DNA of 64,000 bases from Acinetobacter nosocomialis (GTDB lineage: Bacteria; Pseudomonadota; Gammaproteobacteria; Pseudomonadales; Moraxellaceae). This document shows positions 7,397 through 17,171 of this stretch, in pieces (position 1 is the stretch's first letter; each line of letters opens with the position of its first letter). The translations under genes and the position numbers were made by a program. Below the pieces are notes generated by a model, which saw only the letters and a program-made list of their open reading frames with translations, was not told the origin of the DNA and ran no database searches. The stretch spans positions 868,001-932,000 of the forward strand of contig CP107049.1 of the NCBI GenBank assembly GCA_025736915.1. Direction: 5' to 3'.

Positions 7397-9492
7397 TACT
7401 CTCCTCGCGTGGTAACCACTTCAGGATCAGCATATACAGCTGGGGATTCATTTACAGTCGGTGTTGGGCTTGCTAAAGCACGGCGTACAATACCAATTGA
7501 AGCAATAATCATGACAATCGATACAATCATAAAGAAGCCACAAAGCGCAGCATTAATCTGATTCGACATCACAATGTTTTGCATCTCAGCAATAGTTTTG
7601 GCTGGTTTAAGAATTTCACCACGAGCGATTGCATCTGAAAATCTATTTGCTTGCGCTAAGAAACCAATCTTTGGATTTTCGTGGAAAATCTTTTGCCAAC
7701 CCGCAGTCATACAAGTCACGAATAAGAAAATTGTTGGGATGATCGTTACCCATACATATTTTTCTTTTTTCATTTTAAACAGAATGACTGTACCTAAAAT
7801 GAGTGCCATAGAAGCCAGCATTTGGTTACCAACACCAAACAGAGGCCATAATGAATTAACGCCACCTAGTGGGTCAATCACACCTTGATAGACGAAGAAG
7901 CCCCATCCACCAACTGCAACGGCTGTACCAACCAAATTACCAAAGAATGAACCTGATGCTTTAACCGCAGGAATAACAATACCTACCGTGTCTTGCACCA
8001 TGAAACGACAAGCACGAGTACCCGCATCTACAGCAGTTAAAATGAATAACGCTTCAAATAAAATCGCAAAGTGATACCAGAACGCCATCATTGAACGGCT
8101 ATTGAAAATTTCAGAAATGATATGAGCCATACCAATAGCAAAGGTAGGCGCACCACCCGTACGTGAAAGAATCGAGCTTTCACCTACTTCTTGAGCCAAC
8201 ACAGTCAACATTTCTGGAGTAACGACGAAACCTAAGTTACGTACAGCTTCTGCCGCAGACTCTACAGTTGTGCCAAGTACAGCCGCTGGCGCATTAATCG
8301 CAAAATACACACCCGGGTCTAAAACAGTCGCACAGATCATTGCCATGATCCCGACAAAAGACTCCATAAGCATACCGCCGTAGCCAATCACACGAATATC
8401 TGCTTCGTTATCAATGAGTTTTGGCGTAGTACCACTTGATACAAGCGCATGGAAACCAGAAATGGCGCCACAGGCAATAGTAATAAATAGGAATGGGAAT
8501 AAACTACCTGAGAAAACAGGACCAGTACCATCAATGAAGTGTGTCACTGCTGGCATTTTCAATTCAGGTAATGCAATTAAAATACCGACTGCTAAACCAA
8601 GAATCACCCCGATTTTAAGGAAGGTAGATAAATAATCACGTGGCGCTAACAATAACCAGACAGGTAATACTGAAGCAATAAATCCATAAATGATTAAGCA
8701 CCATGTGAGTTGTGTACCAGTTAAAGTGAAAAACTCACCCCAGTACGGGTCTGCTGCAACATGTCCACCATAGACAATTGCCAACATCATTAAAACAAAA
8801 CCAATAATTGAAACTTCAGCAATACGTCCCGGGCGAATGAAACGCATATAAACGCCCATGAACAATGCAATTGGAATAGTTGCTGCAATCGTAAAAACAC
8901 CCCATGGACTATGGGCAAGTGCTTTAACCACAACCAAAGCCAATACCGCAAGGATAATAATCATTACTCCAAGCGCACCAAGCATTACAACGATACCAGC
9001 AAAAGAGCCAAGCTCCTGCTTTGCCATTTCACCAAGTGAACGACCATCACGGCGTGTCGAGATAAATAAAACTAAAAAGTCTTGTACCGCACCTGCCAGA
9101 ACCACACCGACCAGTAACCAAATGGTTCCCGGCAAAAAGCCCATTTGTGCTGCCAAAATTGGTCCGACTAGCGGCCCTGCTCCAGCAATTGCAGCAAAGT
9201 GGTGACCAAAAAGCACATATTTATTGGTGGGAACATAATCCAGACCATCAGCTAAACGATGTGCTGGGGTTAAACGTCTTGGGTTTAATTCAAATACTTT
9301 AGTTGCAATAAATAGACTATAAAATCGGTATGCGATGCTATATACACATGCTGCAGCCAGTACAAGCCAAACCGCGTTAACATGTTCACCACGACTGAGT
9401 GCCAGCATCCCAAAAGAAATTGCACCTATAATTGCCACTAGGCTCCAGACCAGCTTGGAGGGAAGCGTAGATTTCGCTTGCATTGTGTCCAT
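7396..9492 (-). CDS. cstA: CstA/BtsT-family transporter (carbon starvation protein)
   Basis: A 698-residue inner-membrane protein with about 16-18 hydrophobic segments, in line with the 701 of E. coli CstA. Members import pyruvate (BtsT, CstA) or peptides under carbon limitation. Conserved stretches include NKYVLFGHHFAAIAGAGPLVGPILAAQMGFLPG near residues 87-119 and ACGAISGFHALVSSGTTPKLI near 340-360. GAGAGG precedes the ATG at good spacing. It forms an operon with ybdD. Whether the substrate here is pyruvate or peptides cannot be read from the sequence. Confidence 0.93.
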   Translation of the reverse strand: MDTMQAKSTLPSKLVWSLVAIIGAISFGMLALSRGEHVNAVWLVLAAACVYSIAYRFYSLFIATKVFELNPRRLTPAHRLADGLDYVPTNKYVLFGHHFAAIAGAGPLVGPILAAQMGFLPGTIWLLVGVVLAGAVQDFLVLFISTRRDGRSLGEMAKQELGSFAGIVVMLGALGVMIIILAVLALVVVKALAHSPWGVFTIAATIPIALFMGVYMRFIRPGRIAEVSIIGFVLMMLAIVYGGHVAADPYWGEFFTLTGTQLTWCLIIYGFIASVLPVWLLLAPRDYLSTFLKIGVILGLAVGILIALPELKMPAVTHFIDGTGPVFSGSLFPFLFITIACGAISGFHALVSSGTTPKLIDNEADIRVIGYGGMLMESFVGIMAMICATVLDPGVYFAINAPAAVLGTTVESAAEAVRNLGFVVTPEMLTVLAQEVGESSILSRTGGAPTFAIGMAHIISEIFNSRSMMAFWYHFAILFEALFILTAVDAGTRACRFMVQDTVGIVIPAVKASGSFFGNLVGTAVAVGGWGFFVYQGVIDPLGGVNSLWPLFGVGNQMLASMALILGTVILFKMKKEKYVWVTIIPTIFLFVTCMTAGWQKIFHENPKIGFLAQANRFSDAIARGEILKPAKTIAEMQNIVMSNQINAALCGFFMIVSIVMIIASIGIVRRALASPTPTVNESPAVYADPEVVTTRGE

Positions 9493-9603
9493 TCTTAACC
9501 TCTCAATAAATAACTACAGCATTTTTATATTGTTATGTACTGTTCTATCAAATCCTTGTGACTGTACTCCTCCTTTAATTTTTTTCCTCTTATACTTTCG
9601 CAT

Positions 9604-9631
9604 AAAAAAAGGGATGATTTACATCATCCCT
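9604..9631 (-). terminator. Terminator of efp
   Basis: GGGATGAT and ATCATCCC flank TTAC, with seven T on the minus-strand 3' side. It lies 26 bases after the efp stop. Confidence 0.85.
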
Positions 9632-9656
9632 TCGATAATAGTTTATTTTTTAACTA

Positions 9657-10226
9657 TTATGCACGCTCTAAATAATCGCCAGTACGAGTATCTACGCGAA
9701 CGCTTTCTTCTTGCTGAACAAATAACGGAACACGAACAACCGCACCTGTTTCAAGCTTAGCTGGTTTACCGCCACCGCCAGATGTATCACCACGTACGCC
9801 CGGATCAGTTTCAACAATTTTTAATACAACGAAGTTCGGTGGGCTTACTGTTAAAGGTACGCCGTTGAACAACATAATTGTACATTTTTCATTTGAATCG
9901 TCTTTTAACCATTTAGCAGCATCGCCCATTGCAATTTTGTCTGCAGCGATTTGCTCAAAAGTTACAGGATCCATGAAGTTCCACATTTCACCGTCGTTGT
10001 ATAGGTATTCCATTTCAACTTCAACGATGTCAGCCGCTTCTAAAGAGTCACCTGATTTGAAAGTTTTTTCTAATACTTTGCCAGTTTTAAGGTTACGTAA
10101 TTTTACACGGTTGAACGCTTGACCTTTACCTGGTTTTACATATTCGTTTTCCATGATAGAACATGGGTTACCATCAAGCATAACCTTAAGGCCAGCTTTG
10201 AAATCATTTGTAGAATAATAGGCCAT
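9657..10226 (-). CDS. efp: Translation elongation factor P
   Basis: The protein is 189 residues from the ATG at 10226, one more than E. coli EF-P; a GTG nine bases further up is less likely because the family starts MAxYSTNDF. EF-P binds between the P and E sites and relieves stalling at proline runs. Lys34 in KPGKGQAF is the residue that EpmA/EpmB lysylate in enterobacteria, and the C-terminus [17 protein letters not shown] is typical. The gene is divergent from epmB, which fits modification of Lys34 here. A terminator follows it. Confidence 0.97.
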   Translation of the reverse strand: MAYYSTNDFKAGLKVMLDGNPCSIMENEYVKPGKGQAFNRVKLRNLKTGKVLEKTFKSGDSLEAADIVEVEMEYLYNDGEMWNFMDPVTFEQIAADKIAMGDAAKWLKDDSNEKCTIMLFNGVPLTVSPPNFVVLKIVETDPGVRGDTSGGGGKPAKLETGAVVRVPLFVQQEESVRVDTRTGDYLERA

Positions 10227-10299
10227 GAAAGGCACACTCCAAACTTAACAAGTCAACTATGCGATATAATGCGTTGTTGCATTATCTTAATCGTGTCAA

Positions 10300-11316
10300 A
10301 TGATAAACTATTTATACCAAGAGCAAAACTGGCAATCACAACTCAGTGACCTTATTACTGACCCTTCTGAATTGCTAAGCCTACTCGAGTTATCCTCAGA
10401 TCAGCTATTATCAGGTGCGATTCTGGCTTCTGAAAAGTTTAAATTGCGTGTTCCTCGTGCGTTCGTCGGAAAAATGAACGCTAAAAACCCGCTTGACCCG
10501 CTTTTACTACAAGTATTACCTCATCATTTAGAGCTTGAGGAACATCCTGAGTTTGTTACAGACCCTTTAGGCGAAGAAGCAGCCAACCAGTTACCGGGTG
10601 TTTTACACAAATATAAATCGCGCTTTTTACTGACCTTGACGGGTGCATGTGCTGTGCATTGTCGTTATTGTTTCCGCCGTCACTTTCCCTATCAGGAAAA
10701 TTTGCCAAAAAATGACGATTGGCTAAACATTAAAAATTATATTGAAGCGAATCCTGACATTAATGAAGTGATTTTAAGTGGCGGTGACCCACTTACTTTG
10801 TCTAACCGAAAATTAGCACTTTGGTTGGAACGTTTATCATCTCTCAAACAAGTGAAGATTCTGAGAATTCATTCACGCGTTCCAATTGTTATTCCAAACC
10901 GTATCGACGAACAGCTTATTTCTTTATTAAAAAACAGTAGGCTGCGTATTATTCTGGTGGTACACTCGAACCATGCTTCTGAACTCGATGACTTTACTTG
11001 TTCAAAATTGTTGCAGTTATCTGACGAGCACATTACTGTACTTAATCAGGCGGTGTTGCTTAAAGGTGTTAATGATTCTGCCGAGACACTCGTTGATTTA
11101 AGTTATCGTTTATTTGAAGCTCGCGTTATGCCTTATTACTTACATGTTTTAGATAAAGTAAAAGGTGCACAACATTTTGATTTAATACCATCTGAAATAG
11201 ATGCAATATATCAAGACGTGTTAGCGAGCCTACCGGGGTATTTGGTTCCTAAACTCGTCAGGGAAATTGCGGGCGAAAAGAATAAAACACCGCTTTTTGG
11301 GGCTACAACTTTTTGA
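10300..11316 (+). CDS. epmB: EF-P lysine 2,3-aminomutase
   Basis: A 338-residue radical SAM enzyme (E. coli EpmB 342). It converts alpha-lysine to beta-lysine, which EpmA then attaches to EF-P. The [4Fe-4S] motif CAVHCRYC has its cysteines at 117, 121 and 124, followed by FRRHFPY. SGGDPLTLSNRKL near residues 160-172 and YYLHVLDKVKGAQHF near 278-292, whose lysines include the likely PLP ligand, are conserved in this family. The gene is divergent from efp with a 73-bp gap, so the two probably share a control region. The epmA partner is not in the window. Confidence 0.95.
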   Translation: MINYLYQEQNWQSQLSDLITDPSELLSLLELSSDQLLSGAILASEKFKLRVPRAFVGKMNAKNPLDPLLLQVLPHHLELEEHPEFVTDPLGEEAANQLPGVLHKYKSRFLLTLTGACAVHCRYCFRRHFPYQENLPKNDDWLNIKNYIEANPDINEVILSGGDPLTLSNRKLALWLERLSSLKQVKILRIHSRVPIVIPNRIDEQLISLLKNSRLRIILVVHSNHASELDDFTCSKLLQLSDEHITVLNQAVLLKGVNDSAETLVDLSYRLFEARVMPYYLHVLDKVKGAQHFDLIPSEIDAIYQDVLASLPGYLVPKLVREIAGEKNKTPLFGATTF

Positions 11317-11328
11317 GTTATATAATAA

Positions 11329-13077
11329 GTGATGATGAATAATGCACTTTCGGACATTTTTCACAATCAAACCGCACTTACTCGTGAACGGTTAAGCTTT
11401 TGTGAAGCCAATATTAAAGACCTTAATGAATGGGTTACTACCCTTTCTATTATGCAATTGGGTGATACCTCAAAGGCGTTATTTACAGCACTTTTGGAAT
11501 TGAATGAATTAAATTGCAGTGAAACACTTCGCTTTGACTTAATTCAAACGCTTCACCCAACCATTAATAATGTTTTGGCAAGTTTAGAAAAGAACTTCTT
11601 TAACCAAGGTGTGATTAGTACAGATCGTAACGAGCATATTATTGAGCTAGCAATGCTGTTGCGCTGTTATTTTGCCAGCATTTATTTAAATATTGCGCAG
11701 ACCAGCCACGAACAGCTGCAAAAACAGAAGTTTTCTTTGTTTTCTTTTAAACAAAAGAAAAATTTACAAACTGCGCGTATTTTGGCGACATTCCATGCAT
11801 TGCAGCAACTGACCAACCTTTTATATCAACAGCACATGCTCTATAGCGAACCTGTAAAAGGCCAATGGTTAATTGCGCATCAACTTTATGAAACAGCCGT
11901 TCAGCACAAATACCATTTAACCAATATTAATCATATTCAAGGCGTGCAACACCCTTTAGCGAATATTACGCAGGCTTATGCACAGCTTATTTTATTAGAT
12001 ATTTTTAATACCAATCAGATTCGTCAATCAGAAATTCAGGCTTTGTTTCAATGTAGTTTCGACTGGGCACGTATGATTCAAATCTTGCCTAAAGACTCTG
12101 CTTTAACAAAGTATGTGGTCGATCCAACTAAAGACCACCCACCTGTATATAACAAAAAGCAAAGTTCAAATTTCAACCCAAGCATTTTTATTAGTACACA
12201 AGCCTTGCTTGAGCATGTCACTGCTACCATGCATAAAAATGCTCAATATATGTCTAAAAATGAAAAGATTTATTTGAGCCCAGCACTAAAATTCCATGTT
12301 CAAACCATTTTGGGCACGACAGCACAACGCCGTCATGAACGTTATGAATATAATGCTGCACTACAAATCTGTTTCGGGTTAAGTACCGCTCATTTTTACT
12401 TATCTAAAGCAAAAAACTTTGAAGAAACGCTACAACTTAACAATAACTATAATCTACAAAGCGAATCGAAAGTTTTATCAAACCTAGAGAAAAAAGAGCA
12501 ACAAACTTCGTCTTACCAACGCTTAAGCCGTGAGAGTAAAACCATCTATCAAACCACCGTGCTTGATATTAGTGTGAATGGCTACCGTATTAAATGGTCT
12601 GGTGAAGCGCCTAAAAACTTAAGAACTGGCGAATATATTTTAGTCAAAGAAACACTGCATGGTCAGTGGCGTGGCGGTGTGATTCGCTGGATTAAACAAT
12701 CGACTGAAAAAAGTCTGGAACTGGGTTTAGAAATTCTTTCACAAGCCATGTTCCCTTGTGCTGTACATATTCAGGCAGAGCGCCATACTCGTAATTATCA
12801 CCCTGCACTATTACTACAAACTCAAAACTTAGAAGAAATACAAAACACGCTTATTTTACCGGGGTCTCAAATTTTTAGAGAGCAACAAACAATTCATTTA
12901 CGATTGGGGACAGAAGAAATCAAAGTGTATCTACTCAAAGCACAACTCATTACTCAAAGTTTTATTCAATTTCAATTTGAACTTTTGAATGAGCAGCAGC
13001 AACACCTGCTTGATCAGTTCATGCTGAAAAAGAATAGTAACGTGAATAGCCAAGATTTATGGGAAGCATTAAAGTGA
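11329..13077 (+). CDS. PilZ-domain protein with long N-terminal region
   Basis: A 582-residue protein with no signal peptide or membrane segment. The N-terminal ~390 residues are helical and unrecognised. From about 390 to 480 there is a PilZ-like domain, the family that binds cyclic di-GMP: the arginine stretch RLSRES comes before DISVNG (Asp413), matching the RxxxR and D/NxSxxG signature. A further beta-rich region follows to about 565. The gene starts 12 bases after epmB and overlaps the next gene by four bases at GTGA, so it is translationally coupled to a FimX-like protein. A joint role in c-di-GMP sensing for type IV pili is inference. Confidence 0.75.
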   Translation: MMMNNALSDIFHNQTALTRERLSFCEANIKDLNEWVTTLSIMQLGDTSKALFTALLELNELNCSETLRFDLIQTLHPTINNVLASLEKNFFNQGVISTDRNEHIIELAMLLRCYFASIYLNIAQTSHEQLQKQKFSLFSFKQKKNLQTARILATFHALQQLTNLLYQQHMLYSEPVKGQWLIAHQLYETAVQHKYHLTNINHIQGVQHPLANITQAYAQLILLDIFNTNQIRQSEIQALFQCSFDWARMIQILPKDSALTKYVVDPTKDHPPVYNKKQSSNFNPSIFISTQALLEHVTATMHKNAQYMSKNEKIYLSPALKFHVQTILGTTAQRRHERYEYNAALQICFGLSTAHFYLSKAKNFEETLQLNNNYNLQSESKVLSNLEKKEQQTSSYQRLSRESKTIYQTTVLDISVNGYRIKWSGEAPKNLRTGEYILVKETLHGQWRGGVIRWIKQSTEKSLELGLEILSQAMFPCAVHIQAERHTRNYHPALLLQTQNLEEIQNTLILPGSQIFREQQTIHLRLGTEEIKVYLLKAQLITQSFIQFQFELLNEQQQHLLDQFMLKKNSNVNSQDLWEALK

Positions 13078-15182
13078 GAAACTCTTTACTATCTAAAAGG
13101 TTAAAACGTACTGAAATACGTTTACTCATTATTGATGATAACCAATTACGTTATAACCAAATTTTAAATTTATTATCGGGGAATGATTATCAAGTTAATG
13201 CCTTATTACTTGATGATTTAAAAAGTTTTGAAAAGCAGCTCAATACATCGTGGGATGTCATTATTTTTGGTCGCGCATATGATTTGAAAATTGAACAAAC
13301 TCTCTCCCTTGTTCAAGCCTCAGAACAGCCGCAGCTACCAATTTTACTTTTACAACCAGATGATTACCAAGCGCAGCAATATCAAAACTATATTCAAAAA
13401 GGTATTTATGATGTAGTTCCATTAGAACCTTTGGACTATTTCTATATTACGCTTGTTCGAGCACTGTCATACAGCCGCCTTTTACAAAAGGAACAACGTC
13501 TTTTGGCGGAGCTTGATACCATTCATACGCATACGCAAACATTGGTCGATAACAGCCATAAAGCGGTCGCTATTTTTCAAGAAGGCATCCACATTAAGGC
13601 AAATACCGAATATTTGAATCTTTTTGGCTTTCAGCAAGAAGAAGATATTATTGGTTTGCCAATCTTGGATGTCTTACAACCCAACGATTTAAATATTTTT
13701 AAACAGCGTTTTAAGAAAATTTCTTTAGGGCAGTTTGATCAAGCACGCTTCGAAATCCAAAGTCAGCATCAAGCCATTTCGGGTAATAATGCTTTAAAAC
13801 TGGAATTTATTCCGAGTCAAGAAGAAGATGCTGTACAGCTGACCATTGACTATCAAGTTGATTTAAAAACACCAGCAAATACGGTACCGTCCGAGAAAAC
13901 AACTGGGTTAAGCACAGCTTGGCCGCAGATTAACCGACATTTATCGACCCACCCTGCGCAAGCAAATGCCATAGTTCTATTTAGACTTGCGCAGTGCCCA
14001 GAACGCCTCTTTCAACAGGGTTGGCAGACTTTGGGGCAGTATTTCAATCAGCTACATGGTTTTTTAAAAGACCATGCACAAATGCCGATTTACCAAGTCG
14101 ATTTGGGTACGTATGTAGGCATTTTACAAGCTGAAAATAGTACAGTTTTAAACTCTCAGTTGACGAGTTTGCAAACTTTGCAAAAAGAGCACTTGTTAAA
14201 AGTGAATGAGCAAAACTTTTCGGTACAGTTAAAACTTGGCTATGCTCCGTTAAATCAGCCACTCACTGAGGTTTCATTTAGCTCATTACTTAATGAAGCT
14301 GAAAAGCAGAACCTACCTCAAGTTACCCCTCAGCTTGAAATAACGCCTATCGTAGAAAAAACAGTTTCGCCAAGCATTGAAGCTGTTTCTCTTGATTTAA
14401 CGATTGAACATTTTGAGGCGACTTCGCAGTCTTCTTTGCTGCAGCAGTTAAGACAAAAACTAGCTCAGGGCCAAATACACCTGAAGTATCAGCAAGTTTA
14501 TGACAAGCATGATGAAGAAACTCATAACTATGAAGTGACGAGTGGCTTTATTGCTGATGAACAATGGCATGATTTAAACGACTTAGCTGACTTAAAAGAA
14601 GATGCTGAACTGTCAATTCAACTAGACCGCTGGATATTGGTAGAAGCATGTAAACAGCTTCATAACTTCATTGCTCAATATCCTAAAGCAAGACTCATTA
14701 TTAACCTTAATATTGATATTTTGCTGAAAGATAAGTCATTCCCTGAACTGATTTCCAAACTGCTTACCATCATTGGTAGCAAACTTGAAAGTCCGCTAAT
14801 TTTGCAATTTTCGGAACAGGCACTTCAGCACTACCTTCCAACAGCTCAACCGCTGATTGGTCGTTTACGTCAACATGGTGCGGAAGTTTCAATCCGAGAC
14901 TTTGCTTCTTCTATATATAGCGATTCAATTTTGCAGCAGCTTGATATTCAGCTCGTAAAATTACAGTCCAGCAAAACTGACCTATTAAGCTCAGACCAAG
15001 GACTTAGTAGCTTGCAAGAAAAGGTACTGAACTATTTGACTGTAAAACCGATTGGAATTTTATTGGCTAATTTAAATGATATGAACTTGTTTGCTAATGC
15101 ATGGAATGTGGAAGCACGTTTCTTACAAGGTGATTATTTTCAGAAAAAGCTTGATCGCTTAACAGATGTGCAAGACCAATAA
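13074..15182 (+). CDS. FimX-like protein: degenerate REC, PAS, GGDEF and EAL domains
   Basis: GTG 13074 is the likelier start, because GGGAAG at 13061-13066 precedes it and it overlaps the upstream stop as GTGA; ATG 13059 is the alternative. The 702-residue product has a receiver-like domain (LLIIDDN near residue 17) that lacks the phosphoacceptor Asp (VIIFGRA), a PAS region (about 145-260), a GGDEF-like domain without GGDEF (about 285-410), and an EAL-like domain (about 450-700) in which EAL is replaced by EVT. That domain order, with every catalytic site lost, is that of Pseudomonas FimX, a c-di-GMP-binding regulator of type IV pili that is 691 residues long. The assignment is by architecture, not by proven orthology. 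Confidence 0.72.
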   Translation: MRNSLLSKRLKRTEIRLLIIDDNQLRYNQILNLLSGNDYQVNALLLDDLKSFEKQLNTSWDVIIFGRAYDLKIEQTLSLVQASEQPQLPILLLQPDDYQAQQYQNYIQKGIYDVVPLEPLDYFYITLVRALSYSRLLQKEQRLLAELDTIHTHTQTLVDNSHKAVAIFQEGIHIKANTEYLNLFGFQQEEDIIGLPILDVLQPNDLNIFKQRFKKISLGQFDQARFEIQSQHQAISGNNALKLEFIPSQEEDAVQLTIDYQVDLKTPANTVPSEKTTGLSTAWPQINRHLSTHPAQANAIVLFRLAQCPERLFQQGWQTLGQYFNQLHGFLKDHAQMPIYQVDLGTYVGILQAENSTVLNSQLTSLQTLQKEHLLKVNEQNFSVQLKLGYAPLNQPLTEVSFSSLLNEAEKQNLPQVTPQLEITPIVEKTVSPSIEAVSLDLTIEHFEATSQSSLLQQLRQKLAQGQIHLKYQQVYDKHDEETHNYEVTSGFIADEQWHDLNDLADLKEDAELSIQLDRWILVEACKQLHNFIAQYPKARLIINLNIDILLKDKSFPELISKLLTIIGSKLESPLILQFSEQALQHYLPTAQPLIGRLRQHGAEVSIRDFASSIYSDSILQQLDIQLVKLQSSKTDLLSSDQGLSSLQEKVLNYLTVKPIGILLANLNDMNLFANAWNVEARFLQGDYFQKKLDRLTDVQDQ

Positions 15183-15202
15183 TGGTCTTGTACGCTAAAA
15201 AC

Positions 15203-15228
15203 AAAAAACGGGCATAAGCCCGTTTTTT
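15203..15228. terminator. Bidirectional terminator
   Basis: AAAAAACGGGC and GCCCGTTTTTT around a four-base loop lie between the convergent FimX-like gene and rpmE. Confidence 0.9.
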
Positions 15229-15244
15229 GTTTCGTTTTGAAGTA

Positions 15245-15469
15245 TTAACGCTTGATAGAGCGAGACATACCAGCAAAACGTTGTTTGAATTTGTCGATAC
15301 GACCACCAGTGTCTACATTCTTTTGTTTACCAGTGTAGAAAGGGTGGCAAGCTGAACATACGTCAAGGTAAATAGTTTCTTTACCTAAAGCAGAACGAGT
15401 TTCGATTACGTTACCGCATGAGCAAGTTGCAACTAATTTTTCATATTTTGGGTGAATATCGGCGCGCAT
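15245..15469 (-). CDS. rpmE: 50S ribosomal protein L31, zinc-binding form
   Basis: A 74-residue protein beginning [12 protein letters not shown] and ending [10 protein letters not shown]. Cys16, Cys18, Cys38 and Cys41 form the zinc site that defines the C+ form of L31; a C- paralogue made under zinc limitation is not in the window. The gene is monocistronic, with a 193-bp gap upstream and a shared terminator downstream. The upstream gap holds a short CTCAATT/AATTGAG inverted repeat near 15524-15538 but no clear leader element. Confidence 0.97.
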   Translation of the reverse strand: MRADIHPKYEKLVATCSCGNVIETRSALGKETIYLDVCSACHPFYTGKQKNVDTGGRIDKFKQRFAGMSRSIKR

Positions 15470-15662
15470 CGTCGATTACTCCTAATTGAAGAAAGGCTTA
15501 AGCTGTCATCGCAATTGATCACTCTCAATTAAATTGAGGCAGGCTTTTTCAAGCAGATCAACACCACAACAGACCATTCTTTTGGCCCACCGAAACCTCT
15601 AGGGTTAGAGCTAAGCACAACAAGTGGACAGTATTATACGCCATATAATTTTTTTTTGCGAC

Positions 15663-16628
15663 TTAATCTTGGGATTTAGCCCAGTAATTTGCGATTACTC
15701 CACACACCATTAACTGTATTTGGTGAAATATCATAATTGGCAATACAATCATTCCCAAAGGCTGACCAATAAATAAGATTTGTGCCATTGGAACCCCACT
15801 CGCCAAGGTCTTTTTTGAGCCACAAAAGAACACGGTAATCTGATCGGCACGGCTAAAACCAAAAGCACGTGGCAAATACAGTGCAAGCAACATAATAATA
15901 GTCAGTAATACCGAGCAAGCGAGTGCTAAAAGAAGTAAGGTTTTCCAGTTCACTTGATGCCAAAGTCCGGCAACTACTGCCCCACTAAATGCACCATAAA
16001 CCACCATCAAAATTGAGCCTTGATCGAATGCTTTTACAATGCTTGGTACTTTTGCCATATATGGAAAAACATAAGGACGAAGTAGTTGCCCTAAAACAAA
16101 TGGCACTAATAACAATAGCGTAATTTCTATAATGGACGATGTAGGATCAAACCCGTGCTGACTCTGCCCTAAAATAAAGAAACTGACTAAAACTGGCGTA
16201 ATGAACATACCCACCAAGTTTGAGAAAGATGCACTACATACCGCCCCTGCCACATTCCCTTTTGCCACTGAAGTAAAAGCAATAGAAGACTGAACCGTAG
16301 AAGGTAAGAAACACATAAACAGAAAGCCCCAATAGAGCTGCTGTCCCAATAAAGGTAAAAGAATAGGTTTAGCCAATAAACCAAGAGCAGGAAAAATAAA
16401 GAACGTAATTGCAAATACCAGTAAATGCATTTTCCAATGCAAAATACCTTCAATTACAGCTTCACGAGACAACTTAGCCCCATGTAGGAAGAATAAAATT
16501 GCAATCGCGACTGTAGTTAATGTATTGAAATACTGCGCAGCTTGACCACTGACTGGAAAAAATGTTGCTAGTAGCACCATACCAACCAACAAAATTGTAA
16601 ATCGATCAAGTGCCAAGAACTTCAGCAT
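15663..16628 (-). CDS. Bile acid:sodium symporter family membrane protein (YfeH-like)
   Basis: The product is 321 residues from ATG 16628, which AGGA precedes with seven-base spacing; a GTG six bases upstream is possible. Ten or so hydrophobic segments are visible, with the family patterns FFLHGAKLSREAVIEG near residues 46-61 and FCGSKKTLASGVPMAQ near 265-280. Proteins of this SBF-like branch resemble E. coli YfeH; their substrates are mostly unknown and need not be bile acids. It follows gloA on the same strand but a hairpin terminator separates them. Confidence 0.85.
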   Translation of the reverse strand: MLKFLALDRFTILLVGMVLLATFFPVSGQAAQYFNTLTTVAIAILFFLHGAKLSREAVIEGILHWKMHLLVFAITFFIFPALGLLAKPILLPLLGQQLYWGFLFMCFLPSTVQSSIAFTSVAKGNVAGAVCSASFSNLVGMFITPVLVSFFILGQSQHGFDPTSSIIEITLLLLVPFVLGQLLRPYVFPYMAKVPSIVKAFDQGSILMVVYGAFSGAVVAGLWHQVNWKTLLLLALACSVLLTIIMLLALYLPRAFGFSRADQITVFFCGSKKTLASGVPMAQILFIGQPLGMIVLPIMIFHQIQLMVCGVIANYWAKSQD

Positions 16629-16654
16629 GTTCACATCCTATGATTATTTTAGAC

Positions 16655-16709
16655 AAATAAAAACCCAGTTGATAAATTGACCATTTGGTCAAGCCTTCAT
16701 CATACTGGG
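16655..16709 (-). terminator. Nested-stem terminator after ampG-gloA
   Basis: On the minus strand, outer arms CCCAGT and ACTGGG enclose inner arms TTGACC and GGTCAA, and TTTTTATTT follows. The inner part could also serve as an operator for the symporter gene just downstream. Confidence 0.65.
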
Positions 16710-16767
16710 CTATAAAAATAAAGCTAGGCTTTTAAGACCTAAATCTTAAAGCACCTAAGTCAATTAT

Positions 16768-17169
16768 TTAATTATTTCTAGCATTTGCATCTTGCTGAAT
16801 GAGCTCGATTTTGTAGCCATCTGGATCTTCAACAAAGGCAATAACCGTAACGCCACCCTTCATTGGGCCAGCTTCACGCACAACTTTACCGCCACGTGCT
16901 TTAATTTCTTCACATGCTTTGTAAGCGTCTTCGACACCAATTGCGATGTGACCATAAGCATTACCTAAATCATAACTTGATGTATCCCAGTTATGAGTAA
17001 GTTCAAGCACGGTATTATTTTCTTCATCGCCATAACCAACAAATGCCAGTGTAAAACGACCTTCTTCATAATCACGCTTACGAAGTAACTTCATCCCTAA
17101 TACTTCGGTATAGAACTTTAAAGATTGTTCTAAATTGCCTACTCGCAACATTGTATGAAGCATTCGCAT
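16768..17169 (-). CDS. gloA: Lactoylglutathione lyase (glyoxalase I)
   Basis: A 133-residue protein of the usual length. It isomerises the hemithioacetal of methylglyoxal and glutathione to S-lactoylglutathione. Metal ligands expected for the family are all present: His5, Glu56, His74 and Glu122. AGGTGA precedes the ATG, which starts two bases after the ampG stop, so it is co-transcribed with ampG. That pairing with a muropeptide permease has no obvious functional logic. Confidence 0.96.
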   Translation of the reverse strand: MRMLHTMLRVGNLEQSLKFYTEVLGMKLLRKRDYEEGRFTLAFVGYGDEENNTVLELTHNWDTSSYDLGNAYGHIAIGVEDAYKACEEIKARGGKVVREAGPMKGGVTVIAFVEDPDGYKIELIQQDANARNN

Positions 17170-17171
17170 GT

